The notes under the pieces: generated by a model
Databases searched by the model: none
What the model saw: only the letters and a program-made list of their open reading frames with translations
What the model was told of the DNA's origin: nothing
Assembly (NCBI GenBank): GCA_030679145.1
Contig: JAUXTU010000003.1
Coordinates: 1 to 35,198 of the forward strand
Reading direction: 5' to 3'
Source of the DNA: Bacteroidota bacterium
Lineage (GTDB): Bacteria; Bacteroidota; Ignavibacteria; UBA10030; UBA8401
Length of the DNA: 35,198 bases
Part shown: piece after piece, positions 6,889 to 15,801 of the stretch
How positions within the stretch are numbered: the first letter of the stretch is position 1
How the letters are laid out: each line of letters begins with the position of its first letter
Program-made: the position numbers and the translations under genes

Positions 6889-9531
6889 TTAGTTGTTCAA
6901 TCCCACCTTTGCAAGCAAATTCGTGAATCTTGCATCAGACCGAATGGAATCAAGAATGGGTTCCACTTTAAGAAGTATCATTGAACCGTCATGAACCTTG
7001 ATTCCTTTTTCAAACCATTCAAATGCTGCATTCTGATCACCGAGCCCTACATATATTATTCCTATCCAATACGGAGAAACAAATGACTTCATAGACATTT
7101 TTTTCAATTCATTAACAATTTTCAGTGCTTCTTCTTTCTTTCCGGTTACCGCATAACCGTACGCTAGCGCAGCGGATGCTATCGGGTGGTTCAGTGAAAA
7201 GATCTTCCCTTTTTTGAAAGCGACAATTGCTTCATCAATACGCTGCGAATGGAGAAGCGCCGCACCAAGCGGTATATATGCTGCATAGAAACTAGGATCT
7301 AATTTTAAAGTCGCTTGATATTGTTCAATCGTTTCATCATAACTTCGAGTAAAATATAATGTCAATCCAATTTCAGCACTGAGAATAACCGAAAACGGAT
7401 CCAATTTTTGTACCCGTTTTCGTAGAATAACCGCTTCATTGAACCGGCCACTCACCGTAAGAAAATATGCATACCAACTTTGCGCGAATACATAACTTGG
7501 TTTTAATTCTATAGCACGGATGAATTCTTTTTCCGCATTTTTCCAATCCCAATCAAAATGCATTAATACGAATGCAAGCGAAGCATGTGCCTCTCCAAGT
7601 GTTTCGTCAAGTTCAAGAGCTTTTAGTGCAGCCTCTTTGGCTTTTATATAGGTTTCGGCAGGTGGTAAAATATAGTAATTAGCAAGAATCGTATACACGT
7701 CGGCAATGCCGGCATATGCTAAAGCATACTGTTGATCTTTTTGTGCCGCACTTTTAAAATATTTAAGGCTTTGCAATAGATCGGGTGGAGTTCGTTTATT
7801 AAAATAAAATCTCCCTTGTAGATATAATGTGTACGCTTCACTATTCGCTGTCCCTGATTTCCCAATTTGTTGCTTCTCGTTTGTCTGCAATTGAACTTGC
7901 GTTGCTTCTGCTACTTTTTGAGCAACATCTGCTTGGATCATAAAAATATCGGTAAGGTCACGGTCGTAATCTTCGGACCATAAATGCTCCTGACTTATCG
8001 CATCGATAAGCTGAACAGTGATGCGGAGTTTATTTCCAGCTTTTCTAACACTTCCTTCAATGACAGCTTTCACATTCAATTCGCGCGCAATTTCTACTAT
8101 ACTTTTCTTCACTCCTTTGTATTGCATAATTGAGGTTCGAGCAATGACGCGCAGATCTTGAATTCGCGACAGAGTAGAGATCAATTCTTCGGTCATTCCA
8201 TCGGCAAAATATTCATCCTCTGCATTCGGACTAATATTTGAAAATGGAAGTACTGCAATGCGGTAATGATCTTGGACAGGTTCAGTCAGTGCAGATTGAT
8301 TAGGATTGTTATAATTTTCATCTGTAGTATTTTTTCTTTGCATCTCCACAGCAATTGGCAAAACAGTTTTTTCTCTATCTTGAATTTTGTTTGCTAGAGG
8401 AATATTATTTTTTTCTGTAATTATCTTCTTTGGATTTTCATTAGTGCCGTTGGTGGAGACTTTTCCAATCAGTTTCGAGGTTCCCTCCGATACAATTGAT
8501 GTATCTTGAACAACATTTTTCAATACTTTTGCAGTATTAGGCAATGATCTCTCAGGTTTATTCAAAACAATAAAGAGAACAATCATAAATGCGATTGCGC
8601 CGATCCCGGCAAATAGCATCCAAATGCTCTCGGGTTTCAAATTAAAAAACAATTTTTCGGCATTGAACTTATTATTTTTTTGTTCGGAGGAAACAGTATT
8701 GAAAGAAGAAGTTACTTGTGATTGATGTTGTACACGGCGAAGGTCATTGGTCAGCTCACTGATAGATTGATATCTTTCATTGATCTCCTTTTCTAAAGCG
8801 CGTTTAATAATGTGGATAATATCTGAAGGTGCGTCGGGCAAATATTTTGAGAGCGGTTGAAAATCCTCGTGTAAAATCGAGTAAGTAATCGATGCTTCAT
8901 GATCACCGCGAAATGGCAAGTGTTGCGTCAACATTTCATAGAATACAATTCCAAACGCAAAAATATCGGCTCTATGGTCAATTTCGTTCCCTTCAATTTG
9001 TTCCGGTGACATATACGCAAGCGTTCCGACCGTAGTCGATTTTCGAGTTTGAAGAATGGAATTCTTCAATTTTGCCAAACCAAAATCCATTATTTTAATT
9101 TGATCATTACCATTCACCATAATGTTATCCGGTTTCACATCACGATGAATGACCCCCTTTTTATGCGCTTCCTGCAAAGCATTGCCAATTTGGATAGCGT
9201 ACGCAATGGTCTCGTTAATGGAAATATTCGCATTATGATATTTCTCGCGTAATGTTACACCATCAACATACTCCATTGCTATAAACTGTTCCCCATCTGC
9301 TTCTTCAATATCGTAGACCACGCAGACGTTGGGATGATTGATTGCCGAAGCTGCTTTTGCTTCCTGAATAAAACGTTGCTTTCCATTCTCATCATCATTG
9401 ATATAATGGGGAAGAAATTTCAGTGCTACAATCCTATCAAGACGAGTATCCTGAGCTTTATAGACAACACCCATTCCACCTTCACCCAACTTCTCTATAA
9501 TTTTGAAATGTGAAATTGTTCTCTCAATCAT
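6889..9531 (-). CDS. Kinase A: transmembrane Ser/Thr protein kinase with TolB-like and TPR sensor
   Basis: 880 residues. Hanks-type kinase about 8-268: glycine loop GEGGMGVVYK (16-25), K38, HRDVKPDN with catalytic D131, DFG D149, activation loop with TTVGT, then MSPE. All catalytic residues are present. One membrane helix lies at about 303-324. A long polar linker (about 325-420) is unique in the array. Residues about 424-548 are the TolB-like domain often found before TPRs (IAVLPFSNISP, EEYFADGMTEELI-like segment, IEGSVRK, HLWSEDYDRDL). About nine TPR-like helix pairs fill about 560-875. The GTG histidine kinase gene follows after 9 bases. The gene has its own 262-base upstream gap, so it probably starts a separate transcription unit. 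Substrate and ligand unknown. Confidence 0.93.
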   Translation of the reverse strand: MIERTISHFKIIEKLGEGGMGVVYKAQDTRLDRIVALKFLPHYINDDENGKQRFIQEAKAASAINHPNVCVVYDIEEADGEQFIAMEYVDGVTLREKYHNANISINETIAYAIQIGNALQEAHKKGVIHRDVKPDNIMVNGNDQIKIMDFGLAKLKNSILQTRKSTTVGTLAYMSPEQIEGNEIDHRADIFAFGIVFYEMLTQHLPFRGDHEASITYSILHEDFQPLSKYLPDAPSDIIHIIKRALEKEINERYQSISELTNDLRRVQHQSQVTSSFNTVSSEQKNNKFNAEKLFFNLKPESIWMLFAGIGAIAFMIVLFIVLNKPERSLPNTAKVLKNVVQDTSIVSEGTSKLIGKVSTNGTNENPKKIITEKNNIPLANKIQDREKTVLPIAVEMQRKNTTDENYNNPNQSALTEPVQDHYRIAVLPFSNISPNAEDEYFADGMTEELISTLSRIQDLRVIARTSIMQYKGVKKSIVEIARELNVKAVIEGSVRKAGNKLRITVQLIDAISQEHLWSEDYDRDLTDIFMIQADVAQKVAEATQVQLQTNEKQQIGKSGTANSEAYTLYLQGRFYFNKRTPPDLLQSLKYFKSAAQKDQQYALAYAGIADVYTILANYYILPPAETYIKAKEAALKALELDETLGEAHASLAFVLMHFDWDWKNAEKEFIRAIELKPSYVFAQSWYAYFLTVSGRFNEAVILRKRVQKLDPFSVILSAEIGLTLYFTRSYDETIEQYQATLKLDPSFYAAYIPLGAALLHSQRIDEAIVAFKKGKIFSLNHPIASAALAYGYAVTGKKEEALKIVNELKKMSMKSFVSPYWIGIIYVGLGDQNAAFEWFEKGIKVHDGSMILLKVEPILDSIRSDARFTNLLAKVGLNN

Positions 9532-9793
9532 TGCAGATCACCATCAATTGGTGGGAGTGAGAATCGGTAGGAATATTTAATAAAAACAGGATTTGGAAAG
9601 TGAATTGTAAATTCGCTGAGGTCATTCGTCTAAATTTTCTCGCCGACGAACACATACGTTTACAGATTTAGAGGAGGAAAACGTCTGTTATTGTGCGGAA
9701 ATGTAGAGAATGGCAGTTAAAGATGCAAATTGAAAGAAAATAGTCTCCAGATCAATTTCCCAATTGATGGGAAAACACATTACCTTCATGTCG
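9532..9793. other. Intergenic region, probable promoter region of kinase A
   Basis: No gene is supported in these 262 bases. They hold a short hairpin near the end of the phosphoesterase gene (9751-9768) and a 6-bp inverted repeat ACGTTT/AAACGT (9656-9661 and 9679-9684) that could be a protein site. A 43-codon minus-strand frame (ATG in ACGTATGTG near 9656) runs into the kinase A start but has no ribosome site and no recognisable composition. No copy of the 20-bp palindrome found at 3605 and 5697 is present. Confidence 0.4.
9751..9768 (-). terminator. Possible weak terminator after the phosphoesterase gene
   Basis: ATCAATT and AATTGAT pair as a 7-bp stem with a 4-base loop, 25 bases past the stop of the 10495 gene. 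An alternative stem TTCCCA/TGGGAA overlaps it. The bases after it on the minus strand (CTGGAGACTATTTTC) are only loosely T-rich, so termination is uncertain. Confidence 0.25.
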
Positions 9794-10495
9794 TTACATC
9801 CCATACATCAATCGATTGCCAAGTTCTTCCGGTAATTTTGCGGCGTAAATCTTTTCGGCAGCTTTTTGAATGTCATACTCTGAGCGGATCAATTCATATT
9901 CCCACGTTGTTGAATTGAAAATACCAAATGCAAGCTTCGGATTTCCATCTCGCGGCTGACCGATACTGCCGACGTTCACAATACATTGTTCATCCCGATC
10001 AATTGATTTTGCACGACCGCGTCGTGAATAAATACCCGGAACATGAGTGTGTCCGATAAAACAAATTTGTTCATCGAAGTGACGAATTGCAGAAACAGCA
10101 TCATCGGAATCTATGATGTAATCCCACGCTTCGGGTGCATCGGGAGACGAATGAACAAACAGAATATCTTCTTTACGTTCAACCATGGGCAGGGATAATA
10201 AGAACGCTCTGCTTTCTTCTGTAAGATGTTCGGCAGTCCACACTACTGCTTTTCGTGCAATGGCATTAAAGTCATGAGCTAATAATGTATCCAATGCTGC
10301 AGCGTCATGATTTCCGAGAACGGTCAATGAACACCGCGAGCGGACAATGTCGACACATTCATTTGGATTGGCTCCATACCCGACAACGTCGCCAAGACAG
10401 ATGATCTCATCGACTTTCTTTTCATCGATAATTGACATTGCTTTCTGCAATGCCTCAAGATTTGAGTGTATATCAGATATTATGGCGTATTTCAT
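9794..10495 (-). CDS. Calcineurin-like metallophosphoesterase (YfcE/MJ0936-type)
   Basis: 233 residues with the complete metal-binding set of the family: D8 and H10 (SDIHSN), D36 (LGDVVGYG), N62 and H63 (GNHD), H115 (FVHSSP), H149 and H151 (GHTH). It is a soluble cytoplasmic enzyme expected to hydrolyse a phosphoester; family members include phosphodiesterases and protein or nucleotide phosphatases, so the substrate cannot be read from sequence. Its ATG overlaps the TGA stop of kinase B (ATGA, 10495-10492), so it is translationally coupled to the kinase run and is the last gene of it. A job as the phosphatase that opposes the kinases is attractive but is inference only; the well known partner of Hanks kinases is PP2C, which is absent here. 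Confidence 0.9.
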   Translation of the reverse strand: MKYAIISDIHSNLEALQKAMSIIDEKKVDEIICLGDVVGYGANPNECVDIVRSRCSLTVLGNHDAAALDTLLAHDFNAIARKAVVWTAEHLTEESRAFLLSLPMVERKEDILFVHSSPDAPEAWDYIIDSDDAVSAIRHFDEQICFIGHTHVPGIYSRRGRAKSIDRDEQCIVNVGSIGQPRDGNPKLAFGIFNSTTWEYELIRSEYDIQKAAEKIYAAKLPEELGNRLMYGM

Positions 10496-13146
10496 TTTGT
10501 ATTTTTATTTTGTTCATCAGTAATAATGACAACGTCCGACCGGATATCTCCGCGCGAAACGACCAGCGATTTTCCGTCGGGTGTCCATGCAAATGATGCA
10601 ATAAAATATTCTTCAAATTTTGTGAATTGTTTTTGAGATCCGCCGTCAAGTGATCTCGTATAGATATTCGAAACTCCGTCATTCGTTACAGTGTAACTCA
10701 CTTCGTCCGAATTCGGACGAAGTGAAATATTTCCAGTAAATCGTTTGGGAAGATCGAATACATATTCCGGCTTCCCGCCGGTAAGTGATGCTTTATAGAT
10801 TGCATTGACGTTTCGCTTTTCATCCACTGAAACAAAAATAATTTCCTTACCATCCTTCATAAAGACCGGAGAAAATCCATTGGTTGTGGTGACATCCGAC
10901 CTCTCACCTCCTTCTGCAGGTATCTTCATGATTGTAAGTGGACCGCTATACCAGGAATCAAAAACGATCCACTTCCCGGATGGATCCATAATCGGGTGAT
11001 AATCTTCTGCTCCTTGAGTCAATTGTAGTAAACTGCTGCCATCGGTATTGATAGACCAAATATTCGGTATCCCGGCACGAATGGAATTAAAGAAAAGCCT
11101 GTTCCCATTCGGTGATAGCGACAATTGACTCTCGGGAAATTCATCAAACGTGATCTGCTTCTGATTTTCACCGTTCATCCCAATCGACCAGATATCGAAT
11201 GTCCCGCTCTGCCGCGATGAATAATAGATTGTATTGTCAATGCTAATCACTGAGCCTTGCAAACCATCATCTCTTTGGGTGGCAATTTTTTTTGATTTTT
11301 TTGCCTCACCATTTGGAACAAAGTACAAATACATCTCCCGTTCATTTTGAACGGTGCAAAGTTTTTTAAAATCGTTCGTTACTGTTGTTCCGCCATAATC
11401 ATTTAGATCATTTGTTATTTTCCCAACCTCACCCGAAGGAAACGTAACAAGATATAATTGGGAAGATAATGTTTTAAAATCAGTCCCTTCGAGAATCATT
11501 CCTTTCCCATCTGACAGCCATCGAACATTTTGAATGCCATCCCACGTTTGTTTCGTTAATTGAGTTTCCTTTCCTGTTTCAACATCAACACCGATCAATT
11601 CATGGTGAAAGCCTCCCTTCCATAATCCAAGAGGAACTGCAATCATATCTCCTTTCGGAGACCATGAAGGGGTTCCACTTATCCATTTCTCACCTTTGTA
11701 CGCTACAATATCTTTTTGCTGAGAACCATCGGAAGAAGCAACGACCAATGCAAAATTACCTGTTGAAGGATAGAGCCTGTTAAAAGCAATTTGTTTACCG
11801 TCCGGCGAAAATGTTATCGGTCCCTGCACATTTGATATAATTTTTATTGGGTTACCGCCCAGAACGGGTATTTTGTACAACGAATTTTCCGACGTTTTTT
11901 CATCACTCATGCGATAAAATATAAAATTTCCGTCATCGGAAAAGATCGGATCGCCAATATAATTATCCTGCGGCGGTTTGATCTGAATATTACTGGAGGT
12001 AGCAAGCTGGCGTACCCACAGTGTATATTTCCCTTTATCGAATTGTGAGTAGCTTATATATCTGCTGTCCGGAGAGATCGCAGTACTTTGTATCTTTCCG
12101 GTTGATGTGATCCTGCTGAAATTGATCGATGAGAACGGTGTTTTTTCGGTTGGCATAAATAGTATTATGCCGATTACAATACATACTGCGACTGCAATTC
12201 CAATGCCGCCAAACAGTGCCGTTTTCTTTTTATTCTGAGGTTCAACAATATTTTGTTGAGCACCGGAACTTTGAGATTTGGTCGCTTCAAATTTTTGATA
12301 TTCACCGGAATACGCAGGGCGATTGACACGGGAGCTTTGTTTCTTTAATCTTCTTAAATCACGGACAATATCGGACATGTGCTGAAAACGATCGTCAGGA
12401 TTTTTTTCAAGCGCAGTTTTCAACAGAAATGAAAGTTCTGCAGGAGCATCCGTAATATACTTTTGAATATTTTCCGGATCTTCATTGATAATGGAATACA
12501 TCATCGCCGCTTCGTGTTCTCCACGGAATGGAAGTCGTCCGGAAAGCATCTCAAAGAACAAGACACCAAATGCAAAAATATCAGACCGCGGATCTACATC
12601 GCCCCCTTGCATTTGTTCCGGAGCCATATATGCCAGTGTGCCAACTGTGCTTGACGTTCGAGTTAACTTCAATGATCCTTTTAACTTCGCCAAACCAAAA
12701 TCCATCACTTTAATCTGGTTCTTGGAATTGATCATGATATTATCAGCTTTGATATCTCGATGGACAATTCCTTTGCTATGCGCTTCTTCCAGCGCTTCCG
12801 CAATTTGAATTGCATAATCGATCGCAGTATCAAGTTTTATTTGTCCTTTTTGGATCGTCTCACGAATTGTAGCACCTTCAACAAATTCCATCACGATAAA
12901 TTGTTTTCCATCTTCTTCACGGACGTCGTGAATGACGCAGATGTTCGGATGATTGAGCACAGCGGCTGCTTGCGCTTCTTGCAAGAATCGTGACTGCTCC
13001 GTGGTTCCTTTAGCAAGATGGTGCGGCAGGAATTTGAGGGCAACAATTCTGTTCAGCTTGTTGTCTTGGGCTTTATAAACAACTCCCATCCCACCTTCGC
13101 CGATGTGTTCCAGAATCGTATATTGACCTATGGTTTGTCCAATCAT
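10492..13146 (-). CDS. Kinase B: transmembrane Ser/Thr protein kinase with PD40 beta-propeller
   Basis: 884 residues. Kinase about 9-268 with GEGGMGVVYK, K38, HRDIKADN (D131), DFG (D149), activation loop LKLTRTSSTVGT and MAPE. The loop motif, the downstream FRGEHEAA and the SSR-x-x-RP juxtamembrane start place it in the same kinase subtype as E, G and I. Membrane helix about 309-331. The rest is a beta-propeller with about ten PD40-type blades (ISPDSRYISYS, FSPDGKQIAFNR, LSPNGNRLFFNS, MDPSGKWIVFDS, WTPDGKSLVVSR). The ATG overlaps the stop of kinase C (ATGA), and AAGGA lies 6 bases before it inside the end of C. The TGA stop overlaps the phosphoesterase ATG. Confidence 0.93.
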   Translation of the reverse strand: MIGQTIGQYTILEHIGEGGMGVVYKAQDNKLNRIVALKFLPHHLAKGTTEQSRFLQEAQAAAVLNHPNICVIHDVREEDGKQFIVMEFVEGATIRETIQKGQIKLDTAIDYAIQIAEALEEAHSKGIVHRDIKADNIMINSKNQIKVMDFGLAKLKGSLKLTRTSSTVGTLAYMAPEQMQGGDVDPRSDIFAFGVLFFEMLSGRLPFRGEHEAAMMYSIINEDPENIQKYITDAPAELSFLLKTALEKNPDDRFQHMSDIVRDLRRLKKQSSRVNRPAYSGEYQKFEATKSQSSGAQQNIVEPQNKKKTALFGGIGIAVAVCIVIGIILFMPTEKTPFSSINFSRITSTGKIQSTAISPDSRYISYSQFDKGKYTLWVRQLATSSNIQIKPPQDNYIGDPIFSDDGNFIFYRMSDEKTSENSLYKIPVLGGNPIKIISNVQGPITFSPDGKQIAFNRLYPSTGNFALVVASSDGSQQKDIVAYKGEKWISGTPSWSPKGDMIAVPLGLWKGGFHHELIGVDVETGKETQLTKQTWDGIQNVRWLSDGKGMILEGTDFKTLSSQLYLVTFPSGEVGKITNDLNDYGGTTVTNDFKKLCTVQNEREMYLYFVPNGEAKKSKKIATQRDDGLQGSVISIDNTIYYSSRQSGTFDIWSIGMNGENQKQITFDEFPESQLSLSPNGNRLFFNSIRAGIPNIWSINTDGSSLLQLTQGAEDYHPIMDPSGKWIVFDSWYSGPLTIMKIPAEGGERSDVTTTNGFSPVFMKDGKEIIFVSVDEKRNVNAIYKASLTGGKPEYVFDLPKRFTGNISLRPNSDEVSYTVTNDGVSNIYTRSLDGGSQKQFTKFEEYFIASFAWTPDGKSLVVSRGDIRSDVVIITDEQNKNTK

Positions 13147-15797
13147 TTGTTATCCTTTTTTAGATTGTACCAAAACATTCTCATAGAAATTGGCGGCAAC
13201 TGCTGAGTTTCAAACGCTCTGGTAAATGCGAAATATTTTCCATCCTTTGATACGTCCATATCACTCGCAGTTAACGGTGCAGTGAATATTTTTTTATTTT
13301 TTGTACTAATGCTGCCATCTCGCGCAAATGATAATTGAACATGAATGGCAGAGCCCTCCTTATCGACATAGAAGAGTTCATTTGAAGTTGATCCCCACCG
13401 CGGATTGAACGCTCCTCGCTCCGAAAGTTTCCAGGACTGTCCGCTGTTTTTCCCGAACGGAGTGACATACAGTTCGTAATCCCCGCTTTCATTCGATATA
13501 TACGAGATCCATTTCCCATCAGGAGAAAACCGAGCTTCAACTTCATCGAATTGTGTGTTGATAATGGGAACCAACTCTTTTTTCGTGCTATAATCGAACC
13601 AGACTATATCGGAATTGTTCAATCCGACATTCACTTTTCGCAACAAGACATACTTTCCATCCCTCGACCAATCTTGAGTTTGAAGATGATCAGGTGAATC
13701 AACAATTATTTTCCCTTCTCCAATTCTGTTCGTTGCAATCTCGAAGATTCCGCGTTTACCAACACACCAATACACGATCACTGAACCGTCAGGAGACCAC
13801 AAGGGTCGAAATTCACCTTCTCTGCCGTTCGTCAATCTGGTTTTCCCACCGGTCCGTTTGTCATAGATCCAAATATTGCTTTTTCTCGATTTAAGATCGT
13901 ACAACCATACCGCAAGTTTATTTCCATCGGGTGAGAATTGAAGATCCTGCTGTTCATCCGCACCGCCCAATGTTCGATTTAATTTACCATCTCTGGAATA
14001 CATCAGGATCGGCGCTCCTGTTGAAAGAATGCCCGATTGTGTCAGCAGAATTCCATTGTTCGAAACGGAATACATCGCCAGATTCCATGATATATCATTG
14101 ATAACATCGTTATCAATAACGAATGGCTCTCCGGTCAGTGCGAGATTGTCCGGATCGAATGCTTGAGCCATAAGTGTCTTATCCTGTATGAAAATAATAT
14201 GACCGTTTGCATACATGGCGTTCGATGATGAACGAAGGATCATTTTTTTTGTGGTTCCGTCCAGTGAACTGGCGAAGATCGCATCCCCTTCCGCTTCTCC
14301 CGTTTCGCTGACTGTTCGTACTACATACAGGAAATGTTTCCCGTCGGGAAGAAAGAACGGCCAACGGTGCGAACCTTCATTTCGCGTGGAATCACGAACG
14401 GTGATCGGTTTCGGTTCGCCTCCGTTTGCCGACACCACATAGATCGGTGCTTGATAATTTGGAGTAAAAATTATTTCATTTTCGGAATTCCAGCTTCCGC
14501 CGCGGGAATTCGTAACCACACAAATTGTCACCGGTGAACTTCCTGTCAGATCCGTTTTTCGTAATTTGAAATTGCTAAAAAAACCGATATTCTTACCGTC
14601 CGGAGACCAAAATGGATGGATAGTTCCCTCAGTTTTCGGCAGCCGGATGATCTTCCCGGTTTCCAATGTATATACAAGAATTTGGCTATTAGAAGCGTCC
14701 AAAAAGGCGAAATGTTTCCCATCCGGAGAAAGAAGCGGCGGCGAACCTCCCCCAAAAAATAACGGCTTGATGCTGTCGGGAAAAATGATTGAAGAGTAAA
14801 TCGAGGAACTGATCGCATTCTTTTCTGACGGAGAAAAGATAACTAATCCAAGAACAAGGGTTAATAGAATGAACGCAATAGACCACGGAACATATTTATT
14901 AAAATCTTTTTGAGATTCTTGAACAGTTGACTGCACCGATACGTTCACTGCCGGACGTGAAGAAAAACTCTTGCTCATCCTCGTCCGACTCGATGTACGC
15001 TTAAACCGGTTCAAATCGATCGCTACTTGTTTAATCGATTGCATTCGTTCATTTGGATCTTTTTCCAAACACTCAAGCACGATTCGATCGAGTTCAGGAT
15101 CAATCTCCGGTTTAATTGAAGACATTGGCACAACATCCACATTCACAATCTCATAAAGAATTGCACTTTCGTGTGCACCGTTGAATGGTGAACGACCCGC
15201 CAACATCTCATACAATAAAACACCAAACGAAAAAATATCTGAACGATGATCACTGTCGAGTCCTTGCACTTGTTCCGGTGACATATATCCGAGTGTTCCG
15301 ACGGTGCTTCCCATCTTTGTCAGGCGTGAACTCCCTGCAAGTTTCGCCAAACCAAAATCCATCACCTGAACAATACCATCTTTACGGATCATGATGTTTT
15401 CAGGTTTAATGTCTCGATGGGCAATTCCTTTTTCGTGAGCAGCGGCTAAACCTTCAGCAATCTGTATTCCGTAATCAATCGCTTGCTTTTGCGTGAGTGA
15501 TGATTTTTTTTCTTGAAGTGTTTGGCCGTCAACAAATTCCATGACGATAAACATATTCCCGTCATGTTCTTGAATATCAATGATTGAACAGACATTCGGA
15601 TGATTTAATGCAGCGGCAGATTTCGCTTCCTGAATGAATCTCGCTTTGTCCTGTTCCGATGCAGCAAGATGCGGAGGAAGAAATTTAAGAGCGACGAAGC
15701 GATCAAGTTTTGTGTCTTGCGCTTTATACACAACACCCATTCCACCTTCGCCGAGCTTCTCAATAATTTTGTAATGCGAAATTGTTTGTCCGATCAT
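13143..15797 (-). CDS. Kinase C: transmembrane Ser/Thr protein kinase with PD40 beta-propeller
   Basis: 884 residues from the ATG at 15797. A longer reading would begin with TTG at 15827 inside gene D; it is rejected because every paralogue begins MIG/MVG-x-x-I at this point. Kinase about 9-268: GEGGMGVVYK, K38, HRDIKPEN (D129), DFG (D147), loop SRLTKMGSTVGT and MSPE, the subtype shared with D, F and H. Note IAHRD in place of the usual IVHRD. Membrane helix about 304-322. Propeller blades include LSPDGKHFAFLDA, WSPDGKNIGFFS, FLPDGKHFLYVV, WSPDGSVIVYWC and FSPDGKWISYIS. The propeller aligns along its length with that of kinase H (shared RGGSW, PFFLPDGKHFLY, YANGHI and AQ-FDPDN motifs). It starts 4 bases after the stop of D. 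Confidence 0.93.
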   Translation of the reverse strand: MIGQTISHYKIIEKLGEGGMGVVYKAQDTKLDRFVALKFLPPHLAASEQDKARFIQEAKSAAALNHPNVCSIIDIQEHDGNMFIVMEFVDGQTLQEKKSSLTQKQAIDYGIQIAEGLAAAHEKGIAHRDIKPENIMIRKDGIVQVMDFGLAKLAGSSRLTKMGSTVGTLGYMSPEQVQGLDSDHRSDIFSFGVLLYEMLAGRSPFNGAHESAILYEIVNVDVVPMSSIKPEIDPELDRIVLECLEKDPNERMQSIKQVAIDLNRFKRTSSRTRMSKSFSSRPAVNVSVQSTVQESQKDFNKYVPWSIAFILLTLVLGLVIFSPSEKNAISSSIYSSIIFPDSIKPLFFGGGSPPLLSPDGKHFAFLDASNSQILVYTLETGKIIRLPKTEGTIHPFWSPDGKNIGFFSNFKLRKTDLTGSSPVTICVVTNSRGGSWNSENEIIFTPNYQAPIYVVSANGGEPKPITVRDSTRNEGSHRWPFFLPDGKHFLYVVRTVSETGEAEGDAIFASSLDGTTKKMILRSSSNAMYANGHIIFIQDKTLMAQAFDPDNLALTGEPFVIDNDVINDISWNLAMYSVSNNGILLTQSGILSTGAPILMYSRDGKLNRTLGGADEQQDLQFSPDGNKLAVWLYDLKSRKSNIWIYDKRTGGKTRLTNGREGEFRPLWSPDGSVIVYWCVGKRGIFEIATNRIGEGKIIVDSPDHLQTQDWSRDGKYVLLRKVNVGLNNSDIVWFDYSTKKELVPIINTQFDEVEARFSPDGKWISYISNESGDYELYVTPFGKNSGQSWKLSERGAFNPRWGSTSNELFYVDKEGSAIHVQLSFARDGSISTKNKKIFTAPLTASDMDVSKDGKYFAFTRAFETQQLPPISMRMFWYNLKKDNK

Positions 15798-15801
15798 AGT
15801 T

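Noticed and set aside
9533-9664. 43-codon minus-strand frame upstream of kinase A ending at its start codon
   Set aside because: No ribosome site, no protein-like composition, and no similarity to the kinase starts; probably chance.
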